From Erysipelotrichia bacterium (lineage in GTDB: Bacteria > Bacillota_I > Bacilli_A > Erysipelotrichales > Erysipelotrichaceae), in NCBI GenBank assembly GCA_009929095.1, contig SABF01000012.1, forward strand, positions 1 to 16,294: 16,294 bases of DNA, given 5' to 3'. A program made the translations under genes and the position numbers. The notes below the pieces were generated by a model, which was not told the DNA's origin, did not search any database, and saw only the letters and a program-made list of their open reading frames with translations. Positions 7,001 to 14,353 of this stretch are shown here, piece after piece. Numbering within the stretch: position 1 is the first letter of the stretch; each line of letters begins with the position of its first letter.

Positions 7001-7006
7001 CAGAAA

Positions 7007-7054
7007 CAGGACAGTTTAGCTGCCATTTGGCAAGCAGTCTGTTCTGCTTTTTTT
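7007..7054 (+). terminator. Intrinsic terminator after tRNA-Pro
   Basis: CAGGACAG (7007-7014) pairs with CTGTTCTG (7039-7046) with one G-U, enclosing a second stem made from GCTGCCA and TGGCAAGC with a bulged A. Seven T residues follow (7048-7054). It starts 6 bases after the CCA end. Confidence 0.85.
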
Positions 7055-7167
7055 ATTATCCCACGCAATACTGCCGGAAGACCCGCATCAGACAGGCCGC
7101 TGCTGCATTGGCAGTCTGTTATCTTTCTCAATTCTGCGATAATATCATTCTGGGAGAGAGTTCAGTG

Positions 7168-7569
7168 ATGAAACTATTTAAACGGCTGTTATGCATAATG
7201 CTGGCACTGAGTCTTTGGGCCTGCAGAGAAAATACTGCTCACGCTGCAGCTAAGAAGATCGATTCTCAATTGTATTCTGCAGAAGAGATTGATTCAGCGA
7301 TTGATACGATCTCAGAAGAATTCAATCGAGAATGGAAGGGATGTACACTAACAGAACTGTATTATGCCGGAGACGAGATATCAGAGGAATATCAGGACTG
7401 GGCTGACCGCAATCATGCTGATGAAGTGATTGTACTGATGTCTTCCTTTGAGGTGGATTCTTCCGGAGGAGATGGATCTTTGAACCCCGACAGCACCTAT
7501 GATGGATGGAAGTTTATTCTGACAAGAACTAATGGCGGCAGCTGGATACATGTTGATCATGGATACTGA
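7168..7569 (+). CDS. Small exported (possible lipoprotein) protein of unknown function
   Basis: This 133-residue protein has a classic export signal: MKLFKRLL, a hydrophobic core to about residue 17, then LWAC with C19. The Trp at -2 makes this a poor lipobox, so it may instead be cleaved near the following AHAAA. The mature part is acidic, with a helical SAEEIDSAIDTISEEFNREW, then DEVIVLMSSFEVDSSGGDGS and an end rich in Trp and Tyr (YDGWKFILTRTNGGSW). I recognise that end as typical of uncharacterised Firmicutes secreted proteins but cannot name a function. The ATG at 7168 has GGGAGAG upstream; the frame is open back into the tRNA gene, but that part is not coding. It lies 113 bases after the tRNA terminator, with only a weak promoter candidate (TGCGATAAT near 7138). 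No convincing terminator follows. Confidence 0.8.
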   Translation: MKLFKRLLCIMLALSLWACRENTAHAAAKKIDSQLYSAEEIDSAIDTISEEFNREWKGCTLTELYYAGDEISEEYQDWADRNHADEVIVLMSSFEVDSSGGDGSLNPDSTYDGWKFILTRTNGGSWIHVDHGY

Positions 7570-7714
7570 GATAAAACCAGTTTCCTTTTACGCCTGAAAA
7601 ACAGCCGCTAAAGAACTTACTATCTTATGCTTAATTATCTGTATGAGACACAATCATAATTATTCATGAATAAATAACATCCACGCTTTACTGCATTATT
7701 CTTTCTGTGATCTT

Positions 7715-8851
7715 TTAAGCAGACAATATCCACGAAGCTTTCTTGTCCTGTGCTTCTATGCTCTTTGGCAGATTAGGTTTGACTGCAACAAATGCGTGTT
7801 TTAACTTTATGTTTTCAGGATAATCCAGAATCATGCAGTCTTTACCTGCTTTTTGATATGCATCGAAATACTTCAATGTATAGTCCCTGAGAAAATCAGC
7901 TTGGGATGTAATGAATATTGCCGGTGCCAGACTGTCTAGAACATCCTGTCTTTCCGGGTTCATCTTATTTATAAACAATTTATCCAAGCGTTCTCTTCCA
8001 TATAGGGTTTCGGGATAGAATTTGCCGATCATATCATTCTTTGCAGTATAAAACATACCGCTGATGAACGATATTGCCTTGATGCTCATATCATTAAACA
8101 GGAAGCCAATCAGCCGGTGAATTTCTTCACTATGCTGAGAGGCCAGAGCATACACAGCCAGAAATGCACCCGCGCTTTCCGCAATCACACTGATTCGGAA
8201 CATGTCACCGCCGTATTCTCTGATTCTGTCTGCTGCATTTCTTAATCCGGCACAGGCATCAGAGATTTCACCGACAGCATCTGTTTCAGTACATAATCTG
8301 TATTCCGGCACAAGTACCAGAAAACCTTTCTGAGCAATATGATCACAGATTCCCTTGCTCATTTTGCGATTGCCTACCACAAGTCCTCCTCCATGAATCA
8401 AAATGATGACTGGGAGTGCTTCGTGTTTGTGCTCTTTCGGACGATAAACATCCATTGCAAGAGGTATTCCCTGATGATTTTCATAAGGCAGATCAAAGAA
8501 TGCCTCAACTCTATCCAACACCACTATAATTTTCTATTGCAGCACCAAAATCCTGTTCCAAATTGTTTGCTTGCAAGCCCGGAGAGCATTCGCAGTGCTG
8601 TAGTATTTATTTTTCCATCAGTCCTCATAGTTGCAATCTGTCTTTGATACTCCAGATAATATTCTCAGCACATCAAATTTTTATCGAGTTTCTCCATACC
8701 ATTTATATTTCCAAAAAGGAAAGCCATTCCAGCGTCTTTGCTGATTTGTGCGAAATCGATTTTATACACATCATCCAGTTCGTCCGGATAGTTCGTGAAA
8801 TTCTCAAAACTGAGTGAATCACTTACTGGCAGAAGCAGAATGTCTATTCAT
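7715..8851 (-). pseudogene. Alpha/beta hydrolase (HGGG esterase type), broken in its N-terminal region
   Basis: The intact part (7715-8524, 269 codons from a GTG with no ribosome binding site) has the full catalytic core of an HSL/BD-FAE-type esterase: LIHGGGLVVG (oxyanion hole), AESAGA (nucleophile Ser), SQADF (Asp) and LKHAF (His). It is clearly paralogous to the hydrolase half of the gene upstream. Its N-terminal extension seems to survive but out of register. In the frame continuing from 8850, codons give DSLSFENFTNYPDELDDVYK and on to KLDKNLMC, then TGA (8665-8667), then EYYLEYQRQIATMRTDGKIN and on through LASKQFGTGF, before the frame changes between 8526 and 8550. The natural start may be the ATG at 8849-8851, which overlaps the ligase stop as ATGA but needs a further frame change by about 8820. 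The core alone could still fold; whether any product is made is doubtful. Confidence 0.65.
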
Positions 8852-11491
8852 TTTTTATTTGGGCGAACTGCACTAATACGATATTTTCTTCCATCGATTT
8901 CACCGCTTGTAAGTCTGTAGATGTCAATCTTGCCATTTGTTTTGTACGCCAGTTCATTCGTAAGAATACACTGTTCAGGCAGGTTTGATTCTCCTATTTT
9001 ATTATCTTTGATAAACACCTGAATCAATGCCTGTCGAACGATTGCCAGCGATTCAATATCATTTTTGACTGTTGTCTTCACACTGAGAACCGGCACTGTA
9101 TCATGAATGCCCTTATCGTATGCAGGTATAATGGCACAGCCATCAATTCCATGCTGTGCAGAAACTGATGTTTCCACCAAGCCAGCATCAAATCTGATTC
9201 CCTCATTGTTAACAAAGAATCGATTTGCTCTGCCGGTGTATGACAGGCTCTTGTCCTTGTTAATTCTGACAGCATCAAATGTGCAGATATATGGAAGACC
9301 GTCAATCTCATCAATATTGAAATAGGTCGTATCATCAATACGCCCGGAGCTCAGAGCATCAGAGTGAATATACAATACGCCAGTATGTTCGCCATCATAG
9401 GAGTAATACTTCTTTGCCTCTTCGTCATAAATTTTGATTGTAACACCCGGAAGTGGAAAGCCGATAGTATCATCTTCACGATCTGCGGGCGCATAGATAC
9501 ACGCTCCGGAAGCTTCAGACAGTCCGTAGCCATTCGCAATTCCGGTATTGAGTCCATGCTCTTTTAAATACTCACTAATTCTCTTCTTGTTCTCTGCAGA
9601 AACATAAGAGCCACCAAGAATAATCAAGTCGAGACTTGAAATCCTATACTGCTCATTACTTCCGCCTGCGAGCCACTGATTCAGTTCCATAATGCCGGAA
9701 TATATGATATTTGTTTTATAAACATCAACAACTTTCCTGGAATTAAAACTCATTACTCCAAAATTGGCAGTCAGTAGTTTGTTGCCGGCCGCCAGCATGA
9801 AATGAACCTGATTGACTAAAGAATATGCAGCGGAACAGGTTTCATAATTCCTTTTGTTGTTCCTGAAGTATGCAGGATAAATGCTAACGGGTCATTTTCA
9901 TTTTCTGCGTATTGAATCGGTGCGGCTTCGTACCGGACGAGCAGATCCTCCATGAACAGAAGGCCTTCAATTTTCTTGATCTGCCCACAGTTCCACTTTG
10001 CAAGCATCTTTTCCTGCTGTGTGACGATCGGCCCTGTGACATGCGAATGAAGAATGACGATTCTATTCAATCCAAGGTTCTCTTTTTCTTTTAAAAAATT
10101 TATCAAGATTACCGGAGTTATAGAACAATCCAGGAGAACCAGATCAGTATTTTTTTCCTGTTTGATTGTCTTGATTATGTATTTTATATTCAGCAGAATT
10201 ATCGTGCAAATCATTAAAATTGATGCTCCGGTCATATTCAGAGCATAGGTAGCTGAAATCATTTCCGCTGTCGCAGCACCAATTCAGCCGACTCTGGAGT
10301 GATCTTTTCCCGTCAGGCCGATTGCAGAAAACGCCTCGGCATAATGATCCCATTTTCTGAACATCTGCCGATACGCATAACTTCGGTTTCCGCTTGCAAG
10401 AGCAATCGTTTCCAGACGCTCACTGCTGACTGAGTTTAATTCCTTGATGAATTTCCATGCCTTCTGGTCTGCAATTCTGTGATCACTGGTGCGAGTTTCA
10501 ATTTCCTTCTTTTTCTTTGCCGCCATCCCTTTATTATCCTTTTCCTGATTAGCAAGATTGGCTTGAATTACGAACCATGATGGCATTTTATCGATAGCTT
10601 CTATGCTTTCAGGACAATCCGTATGCATTGTTACAAACGCATGCCCAAGATCCTTCATTCCATAATAAATAATTTTGCTTGTTTTCCCGTTTCTCTTCAG
10701 TGCCTTATGGAACTTGATCGTGTTCTGGTTCAGGAAGTCCCCCTGACTGGCAATCAGGAATTCCGGCGGAAGATTATTAATGATTTCCGAATGTTCAGGA
10801 TCTGTATACTGCATAAATAAGAGGCCATCTCATTTATCACCATAGAACTGCTCTGCAAGAATTGTACCAATGGGATCGCGCTCATTGGTATACATCATTC
10901 CGCTGATCAGACCGATCGCCTTGAATTTCATGCGGCTTGGTTTATATCCAATTGCCTGCTGAAGTTTTTTAGATTGCTTCATTGCTGTTACATACAGTGC
11001 AAGATAAGCGCCAGCACTTTCTGCCGCAAGGAATACTCTTGTGTAATCCACATTGAATTCAACAAGATTCTTTCCGACATAATCCATGCCGGCACATACA
11101 TCTTCAAATTCTTCGCAGACATTTGCCCTCGGAATCAGACGATATTCTATCGAAAAACGATGAATCCATTATCTGCCAGAATTCCGGAAAAGTTACACGA
11201 AATTCTTCTGTCACCCATGACCAAACCGCCGCCATGAATTGTCACAATGACCGGCAGATCTTTTTCTTGAGAATCTTTGGGTTTGAAGATATTCATTGAG
11301 AGCGGAACACCGTTGCGATTAATGTATGGAATATCGAGCAGCTCTTCAATTTCATTTTCGGCAGCTGCTTCAGGTGTTTGCGGCATTTCCATATTTCCAG
11401 AAAGCATTTTGGTCTGAAAGTATTCAAGCAGAATCTGAACTGCATTTCTGTGAAGCTCATCCATCACGATACCTGGCTGTTTTTCCATCAT
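8848..11491 (-). pseudogene. Alpha/beta hydrolase fused to AMP-forming adenylate ligase, multiply interrupted
   Basis: The start at 11491 has AAAGGA 7 bases upstream. The N-terminal third is an esterase-type hydrolase (TIHGGGLVMG, AESAGAYLAL, SQGDF, LGHAF). The rest is an adenylate-forming enzyme: HTSGTTKGIMKP (P-loop), NGYGLSEASGA (A5 motif), TGRANRFFVNNEG (A8 motif) and TNGKID (A10 motif with the catalytic Lys). Breaks: a lost base at an A5 run 11153-11157 (T-run in the coding strand; VFSIEYRL restored with one more T), TGA at 10830-10832, TGA at 10284-10286, and a frame change near 9826-9832. One open frame, 10284-10814, spans the end of the hydrolase and the start of the ligase, so the fusion itself is ancestral and not an artefact. 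The intact ancestor would be about 880 residues. The substrate is unknown; an acid activated as its adenylate is implied. Confidence 0.85.
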
Positions 11492-11566
11492 TATGATTTC
11501 CTTTGAGCTTACACTTTGATTCTTTTTTTATAATTTGCTGATCATAATTAATATTATTATTGACTG

Positions 11567-11590
11567 ATCATTCTACTGCTGCAGAATGAT
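11567..11590. repeat. Perfect 8-bp inverted repeat upstream of the hydrolase-ligase gene
   Basis: ATCATTCT (11567-11574) and AGAATGAT (11583-11590) surround ACTGCTGC. It lies 75-100 bases upstream of the 11491 start, close to where that gene's promoter should be, so an old operator is possible. There is no T-run on either side. Confidence 0.5.
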
Positions 11591-11750
11591 TGGCGGGCTA
11601 TTTTATATATGTAGACATTAAAGGTTTATGATCACTCGTTCTCTCTACGTCATCAGCGGAATTTCTGAAAACCTTCCCTTCACGCTGTCAGCATATACTT
11701 TGAAGGGTGACAAAACAGGGATATAACACACACAGCACGAGCAAAATATC

Positions 11751-11766
11751 AGCTTTTATAAAAGCT
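11751..11766. repeat. Perfect 16-bp palindrome
   Basis: AGCTTTTATAAAAGCT reads the same on both strands with no central spacer. Such a sequence suits a dimeric DNA-binding protein better than an RNA hairpin. No gene start lies within 200 bases on either side. Confidence 0.5.
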
Positions 11767-12231
11767 CAAAATACAGCAGACAAATCATGATTCATTTGTA
11801 TTTTCAAAGTCGGAATTCCGCTTAAACAGTATCTCTTTATTTATCTGTCTCCATGAAAAATACAGCTGATCAGAAAGCCAGTTAAGTACAAAGGAGGAAG
11901 CCTGTCCGGACTCATTTCAGTCAGCGATGCTCAGTCTAATTATCTTTACTCCTGTCACTGCTGTTTCTTAATCTTATTCAATCATCTGCAGGATGTATCA
12001 GGGACGATTAATATAGACTGATTGAGCTTCTGGATCATTTGCCGATGGCAGAACAGATTAGTCACGCTGAAATCGGTACACTTAATTCATTTCAATTACA
12101 ATTGACTATATTTCTGCATCACTTCATAAGGAACCCTTTGATTCTCCTGATTAGCTGGCATATGATGCCCGGTATCTGGCTGATCAAACAGAAACACCGG
12201 ATCTGCCATAAAGTGGATGCCAGTTCCGGAT

Positions 12232-12277
12232 ATAAAGAAACCCCGCTGCAGGACTGTCATCAGTCTCTGCAGCAGGG
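12232..12277 (-). terminator. Intrinsic terminator after dat
   Basis: On the minus strand CCCTGCTGCAG and CTGCAGCGGGG pair over 11 bp (one G-U), with an inner GACT/AGTC extension, followed by TTTCTTTATA. The stem begins about 10 bases after the dat stop codon. Confidence 0.92.
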
Positions 12278-12287
12278 CTATTTTCAA

Positions 12288-13151
12288 TTACAGATTTCCA
12301 TCCGGCCAGCAGCCGCATTCATCCTGCACTTTGTGGAAATATGCATCCTGCAGTGTGTGGAACAGCACTTCATCCTTCATTCCAATCAGATTTCCATCCA
12401 TGATATCCGCCCGGGCGCAAAGCTTGGTAGTGCTGCATACAAGCACTTCATCAGCGTTCCGCACTTCCTGCATGGATATATCTCTTGCCTCTGTCGGAAT
12501 TCCAAGCTGTGCCGCAAGTTCAAACAGGTGCTTGCGGGAGATGCTAGGCAGAACCAGTTCATTCAGAATCGGTGCAATCAGTCTTCCCTCTTTCAGAATC
12601 AGAAGTGAACTGTGGGCACATTCCGTCAGCTGTTCACCGCGATGCAGAACTGCTTCATCACAGCCGGCTTCAGCGGTCTTCTGAGCAGCCATGCAGTTTG
12701 GGATCAGATTCAGAGTCTTGATATTACAGTGAAAAAACCGTGTATCCTCCACCGTGATCAGTTTCATCGGTGTATGATAGTCAATCGGATTCACTGCGGT
12801 GACCATGATCATCAATGAGGGATTCACACCCTTGGGATACGCATGGCCGCGCTTTGCGACTCCGCGTGATGCCTGAAAATAGAGCAGCAGTCCCTGATCC
12901 GAATCGGCTGCGTGCATGCATTTCTCAATTTCTGCAGTCAGCTCTCCTCTGGACAGATGAAAGTGCATGTCCATCATCTCCATGGAATGATAGAAACGAT
13001 CCAAATGATCATCCAAAGCAAAGATCCGGTTATCAAACGCAAACGCGACATCATATACCCCATCTCCGAAATACATGGCACGATCGCTGATCGGTGCCTG
13101 TATTTCATTCAATGTCCCCATGCTGCCGTTATAATATCCAATCTCTTTCAT
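12288..13151 (-). CDS. dat: D-amino-acid aminotransferase (fold-type IV)
   Basis: Dat makes D-alanine and D-glutamate from each other's keto acids, feeding peptidoglycan synthesis. The 287-residue protein has the family N-terminus (YYNGSMGTLNEIQAPISDRA, then YFGDGVYD and LDDHLDRFY), the PLP lysine K145 in CNIKTLNLIPN, E177 in LTECAHSS, and the substrate-side SRGVAKRGHAYP. K145 and E177 match the numbering known for the Bacillus enzyme, which favours Dat over branched-chain (IlvE) or aminodeoxychorismate (PabC) relatives. The ATG at 13151 has AGAAGGA 7 bases upstream. It begins 21 bases after the rhomboid stop in the same orientation and ends at a strong terminator, so the two probably share a transcript. 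Confidence 0.92.
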   Translation of the reverse strand: MKEIGYYNGSMGTLNEIQAPISDRAMYFGDGVYDVAFAFDNRIFALDDHLDRFYHSMEMMDMHFHLSRGELTAEIEKCMHAADSDQGLLLYFQASRGVAKRGHAYPKGVNPSLMIMVTAVNPIDYHTPMKLITVEDTRFFHCNIKTLNLIPNCMAAQKTAEAGCDEAVLHRGEQLTECAHSSLLILKEGRLIAPILNELVLPSISRKHLFELAAQLGIPTEARDISMQEVRNADEVLVCSTTKLCARADIMDGNLIGMKDEVLFHTLQDAYFHKVQDECGCWPDGNL

Positions 13152-13172
13152 CTATATTTCCTTCTTTCAATA

Positions 13173-13736
13173 TCAGAATAGAATAATCAGAATCCCACAG
13201 ATTATACCAGTAATTGCACCGCCAAGATGTGCCTGCCATCCAATACCAGGAAGAAAATTGATCATAAGATTCAGAAGAACCGTCCTCAGAAATGAGAACA
13301 GATATGCAGAACTGCTGAAAGCACCAAGAAACAGGAAGATCACTGCCTGAGCAGCCATCAGTCCGTACAGTCCGCCAGACAATCCAACCGCAAGATATGT
13401 GTTGGAGAATTTATACTGCACAGCACTTCCTATCACAATAGAGCCAAGCAGTATAACGCAGTACCAGATCTCTCCTACGTAGGTTTCCATAAAGGACAGA
13501 TTGTAAAGGCACAGCAGATTCATGATCAGATGCATCGGCTGGATATGCACAAATCCAGCAGTCAGAAAACGCCACACTTCTCCATGATCAATTGACGGCC
13601 GAAAGAATGCCCCCAGCTGAACAGCATTGTCGTTTTCAGATATTCCTCCGGAATGAATTCGAATAAAGTTGATAATACAGATTACCAGAACTACTACTGT
13701 AACTGGTCGATATCTCAATACGCTGAGTATACTCAT
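13173..13736 (-). CDS. Rhomboid-family intramembrane serine protease
   Basis: From the ATG at 13736 the protein is 187 residues with about six membrane segments. The catalytic dyad is visible: S120 in VGLSGGLYGL and H170 in WQAHLGG, with the supporting H64/H69/N73 pattern in HIQPMHLIMNL and WRFLTAGF before it. It therefore looks like an active membrane protease cleaving other membrane proteins within the bilayer; the substrate is not known. I prefer 13736 because GGTGGAGG lies 9 bases upstream. The earlier in-frame ATG at 13760 has no ribosome binding site and would add only MIGWRFIP. It is the first gene of a unit with dat and diverges from marR; its own promoter is not clear (a possible TAGAAT at 13759-13764 lies very close to the ribosome binding site). 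Confidence 0.93.
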   Translation of the reverse strand: MSILSVLRYRPVTVVVLVICIINFIRIHSGGISENDNAVQLGAFFRPSIDHGEVWRFLTAGFVHIQPMHLIMNLLCLYNLSFMETYVGEIWYCVILLGSIVIGSAVQYKFSNTYLAVGLSGGLYGLMAAQAVIFLFLGAFSSSAYLFSFLRTVLLNLMINFLPGIGWQAHLGGAITGIICGILIILF

Positions 13737-13809
13737 GGGTATAAACCTCCACCCGATCATTCTACAGGTGAACGGATGAGAATGAAATAGAGATGAAAGG
13801 GCATATTTA

Positions 13810-13837
13810 TTGACAGTTTATTTAGATGTACTATCAT
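13810..13837 (+). promoter_or_regulatory. Promoter of marR-ABC operon
   Basis: A perfect TTGACA (13810-13815) and TATCAT (13832-13837) are separated by 16 bases. The -10 box lies inside the dyad at 13824-13859, so a bound repressor would block it. Confidence 0.85.
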
Positions 13838-13859
13838 CTTATTGGATGATATTGCATCT
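13824..13859. promoter_or_regulatory. Probable double operator for the MarR-type regulator
   Basis: The element is symmetric over 36 bases: AGATG, 3 bases, TATCATC, 6 bases, GATGATA, 3 bases, CATCT. It can be read as two copies of GATG-N6-CATC (13825-13838 and 13845-13858), 20 bases apart centre to centre, so on the same face of the helix. The first copy covers the -10 box and the second the expected transcription start. The regulator gene begins 20 bases further on, which suggests autorepression. Confidence 0.8.
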
Positions 13860-13879
13860 TTTTATTAAGGAGGACTGAA

Positions 13880-14353
13880 ATGGACCCGACAAAGAGAGAG
13901 ATGACAAAGATTGCAAGAGAAGTCGCCAAGTTTACGGCGCACACGCTGAAGCAGGATAATGTCGGCACTGCAGAAATAAATTTCATTCACACCGTACGCC
14001 ACAATCCCGGGATTACACAGGCAGGAATCAGAGATATTCTGTCACTCGATAAAGGTGCTTGTGCCAGGCAGGCTTTGTCTCTGGAACATAAGGGATATCT
14101 TGTGCGAAAAACCAATCCGAAAGATGGAAGGAGTCAGCTGCTCTTTCCAACTGAGAAAGCGGAGACATTGAAACTGTCCAGGGTATCTGTGGAGTCCCTT
14201 GCCTATGAATGGCTGCTGAAACCGCTGAATGCGTCAGAAAAGAAAGAGTTTTCCCGGATGCTGGATATCGTATACCGGCGGTCCAGGGAAGAATCCATTG
14301 CCGGATTTCCGCATCTGAATAAACTTGTAAAGAAAGAGAGTCAGGATAAATGA
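13880..14353 (+). CDS. MarR-family transcriptional regulator
   Basis: This 157-residue protein has the MarR arrangement: an N-terminal helix (MTKIAREVAKFTAHTLK), a winged helix with TQAGIRDILSLDKGACARQA as helix-turn-helix, LEHKGYLVRKTNPKDGRSQL as wing with the usual D-x-R (D82, R84), and a C-terminal dimerisation helix. Such regulators normally repress their own operon and release DNA on binding a small ligand. AAGGAGG lies 6 bases before the ATG. The stop overlaps the start of the ABC transporter gene by 4 bases (ATGA), so regulator and pump are translationally coupled. This arrangement is typical of drug- or metabolite-responsive efflux; the inducer cannot be read from the sequence. Confidence 0.94.
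   Translation: MDPTKREMTKIAREVAKFTAHTLKQDNVGTAEINFIHTVRHNPGITQAGIRDILSLDKGACARQALSLEHKGYLVRKTNPKDGRSQLLFPTEKAETLKLSRVSVESLAYEWLLKPLNASEKKEFSRMLDIVYRRSREESIAGFPHLNKLVKKESQDK

Larger units (their letters stand above)
11492..12231. other. Gene-free stretch with several dyads
   Basis: No reading frame here has both a plausible start and recognisable protein. The right end of the degraded operon's upstream region (11521-11560) is AT-rich and probably held its minus-strand promoter, with TATAAA near 11527 but no good -35. Two TGATCA sites lie at about 11539 and 11565. Further dyads are CCCTTCA (11676-11682) with TGAAGGG (11701-11707), and those listed separately at 11567 and 11751. An isolated strong ribosome binding site, AAGGAGGA, occurs at 11891-11898 with no normal start codon behind it. 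The stretch could be eroded former coding DNA. Confidence 0.5.

Noticed and set aside
6924..7054. tRNA-Pro as an integration site for a mobile element
   Set aside because: No repeat of the tRNA 3' end, integrase or phage-like gene was seen in the following 9 kb; the damaged genes further on are metabolic.
6913..7167. N-terminal extension of the exported protein through the tRNA gene
   Set aside because: This part of the open frame is the tRNA-Pro gene and its terminator; a signal peptide starts at 7168 behind a ribosome binding site.
7660..7673. Palindrome TTATTCATGAATAA as terminator of the exported-protein gene
   Set aside because: The stem is short and almost entirely A-T, lies 90 bases after the stop, and lacks a T-run.
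8563..8817. Plus-strand open frame of 84 codons
   Set aside because: It lies opposite the reconstructed N-terminal coding stretch of the second hydrolase and has no ribosome binding site or recognisable protein.
277..10832. Genome-wide reassignment of TGA as a sense codon
   Set aside because: TGA ends hisZ, hisG, hisD, ogt, the CapA-like gene and marR at exactly the expected family lengths, with the next gene starting on or beside it. The frameshifts in the same damaged genes also point to ordinary decay.
12096..12287. Minus-strand open frame of 63 codons after dat
   Set aside because: Its start lies between the dat stop and the terminator hairpin, and the frame runs through that hairpin; no family was recognised.
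12039..12608. Plus-strand open frame of 189 codons
   Set aside because: It runs through the dat terminator and into dat on the opposite strand, starts at a TTG with no ribosome binding site, and has no recognisable domain.
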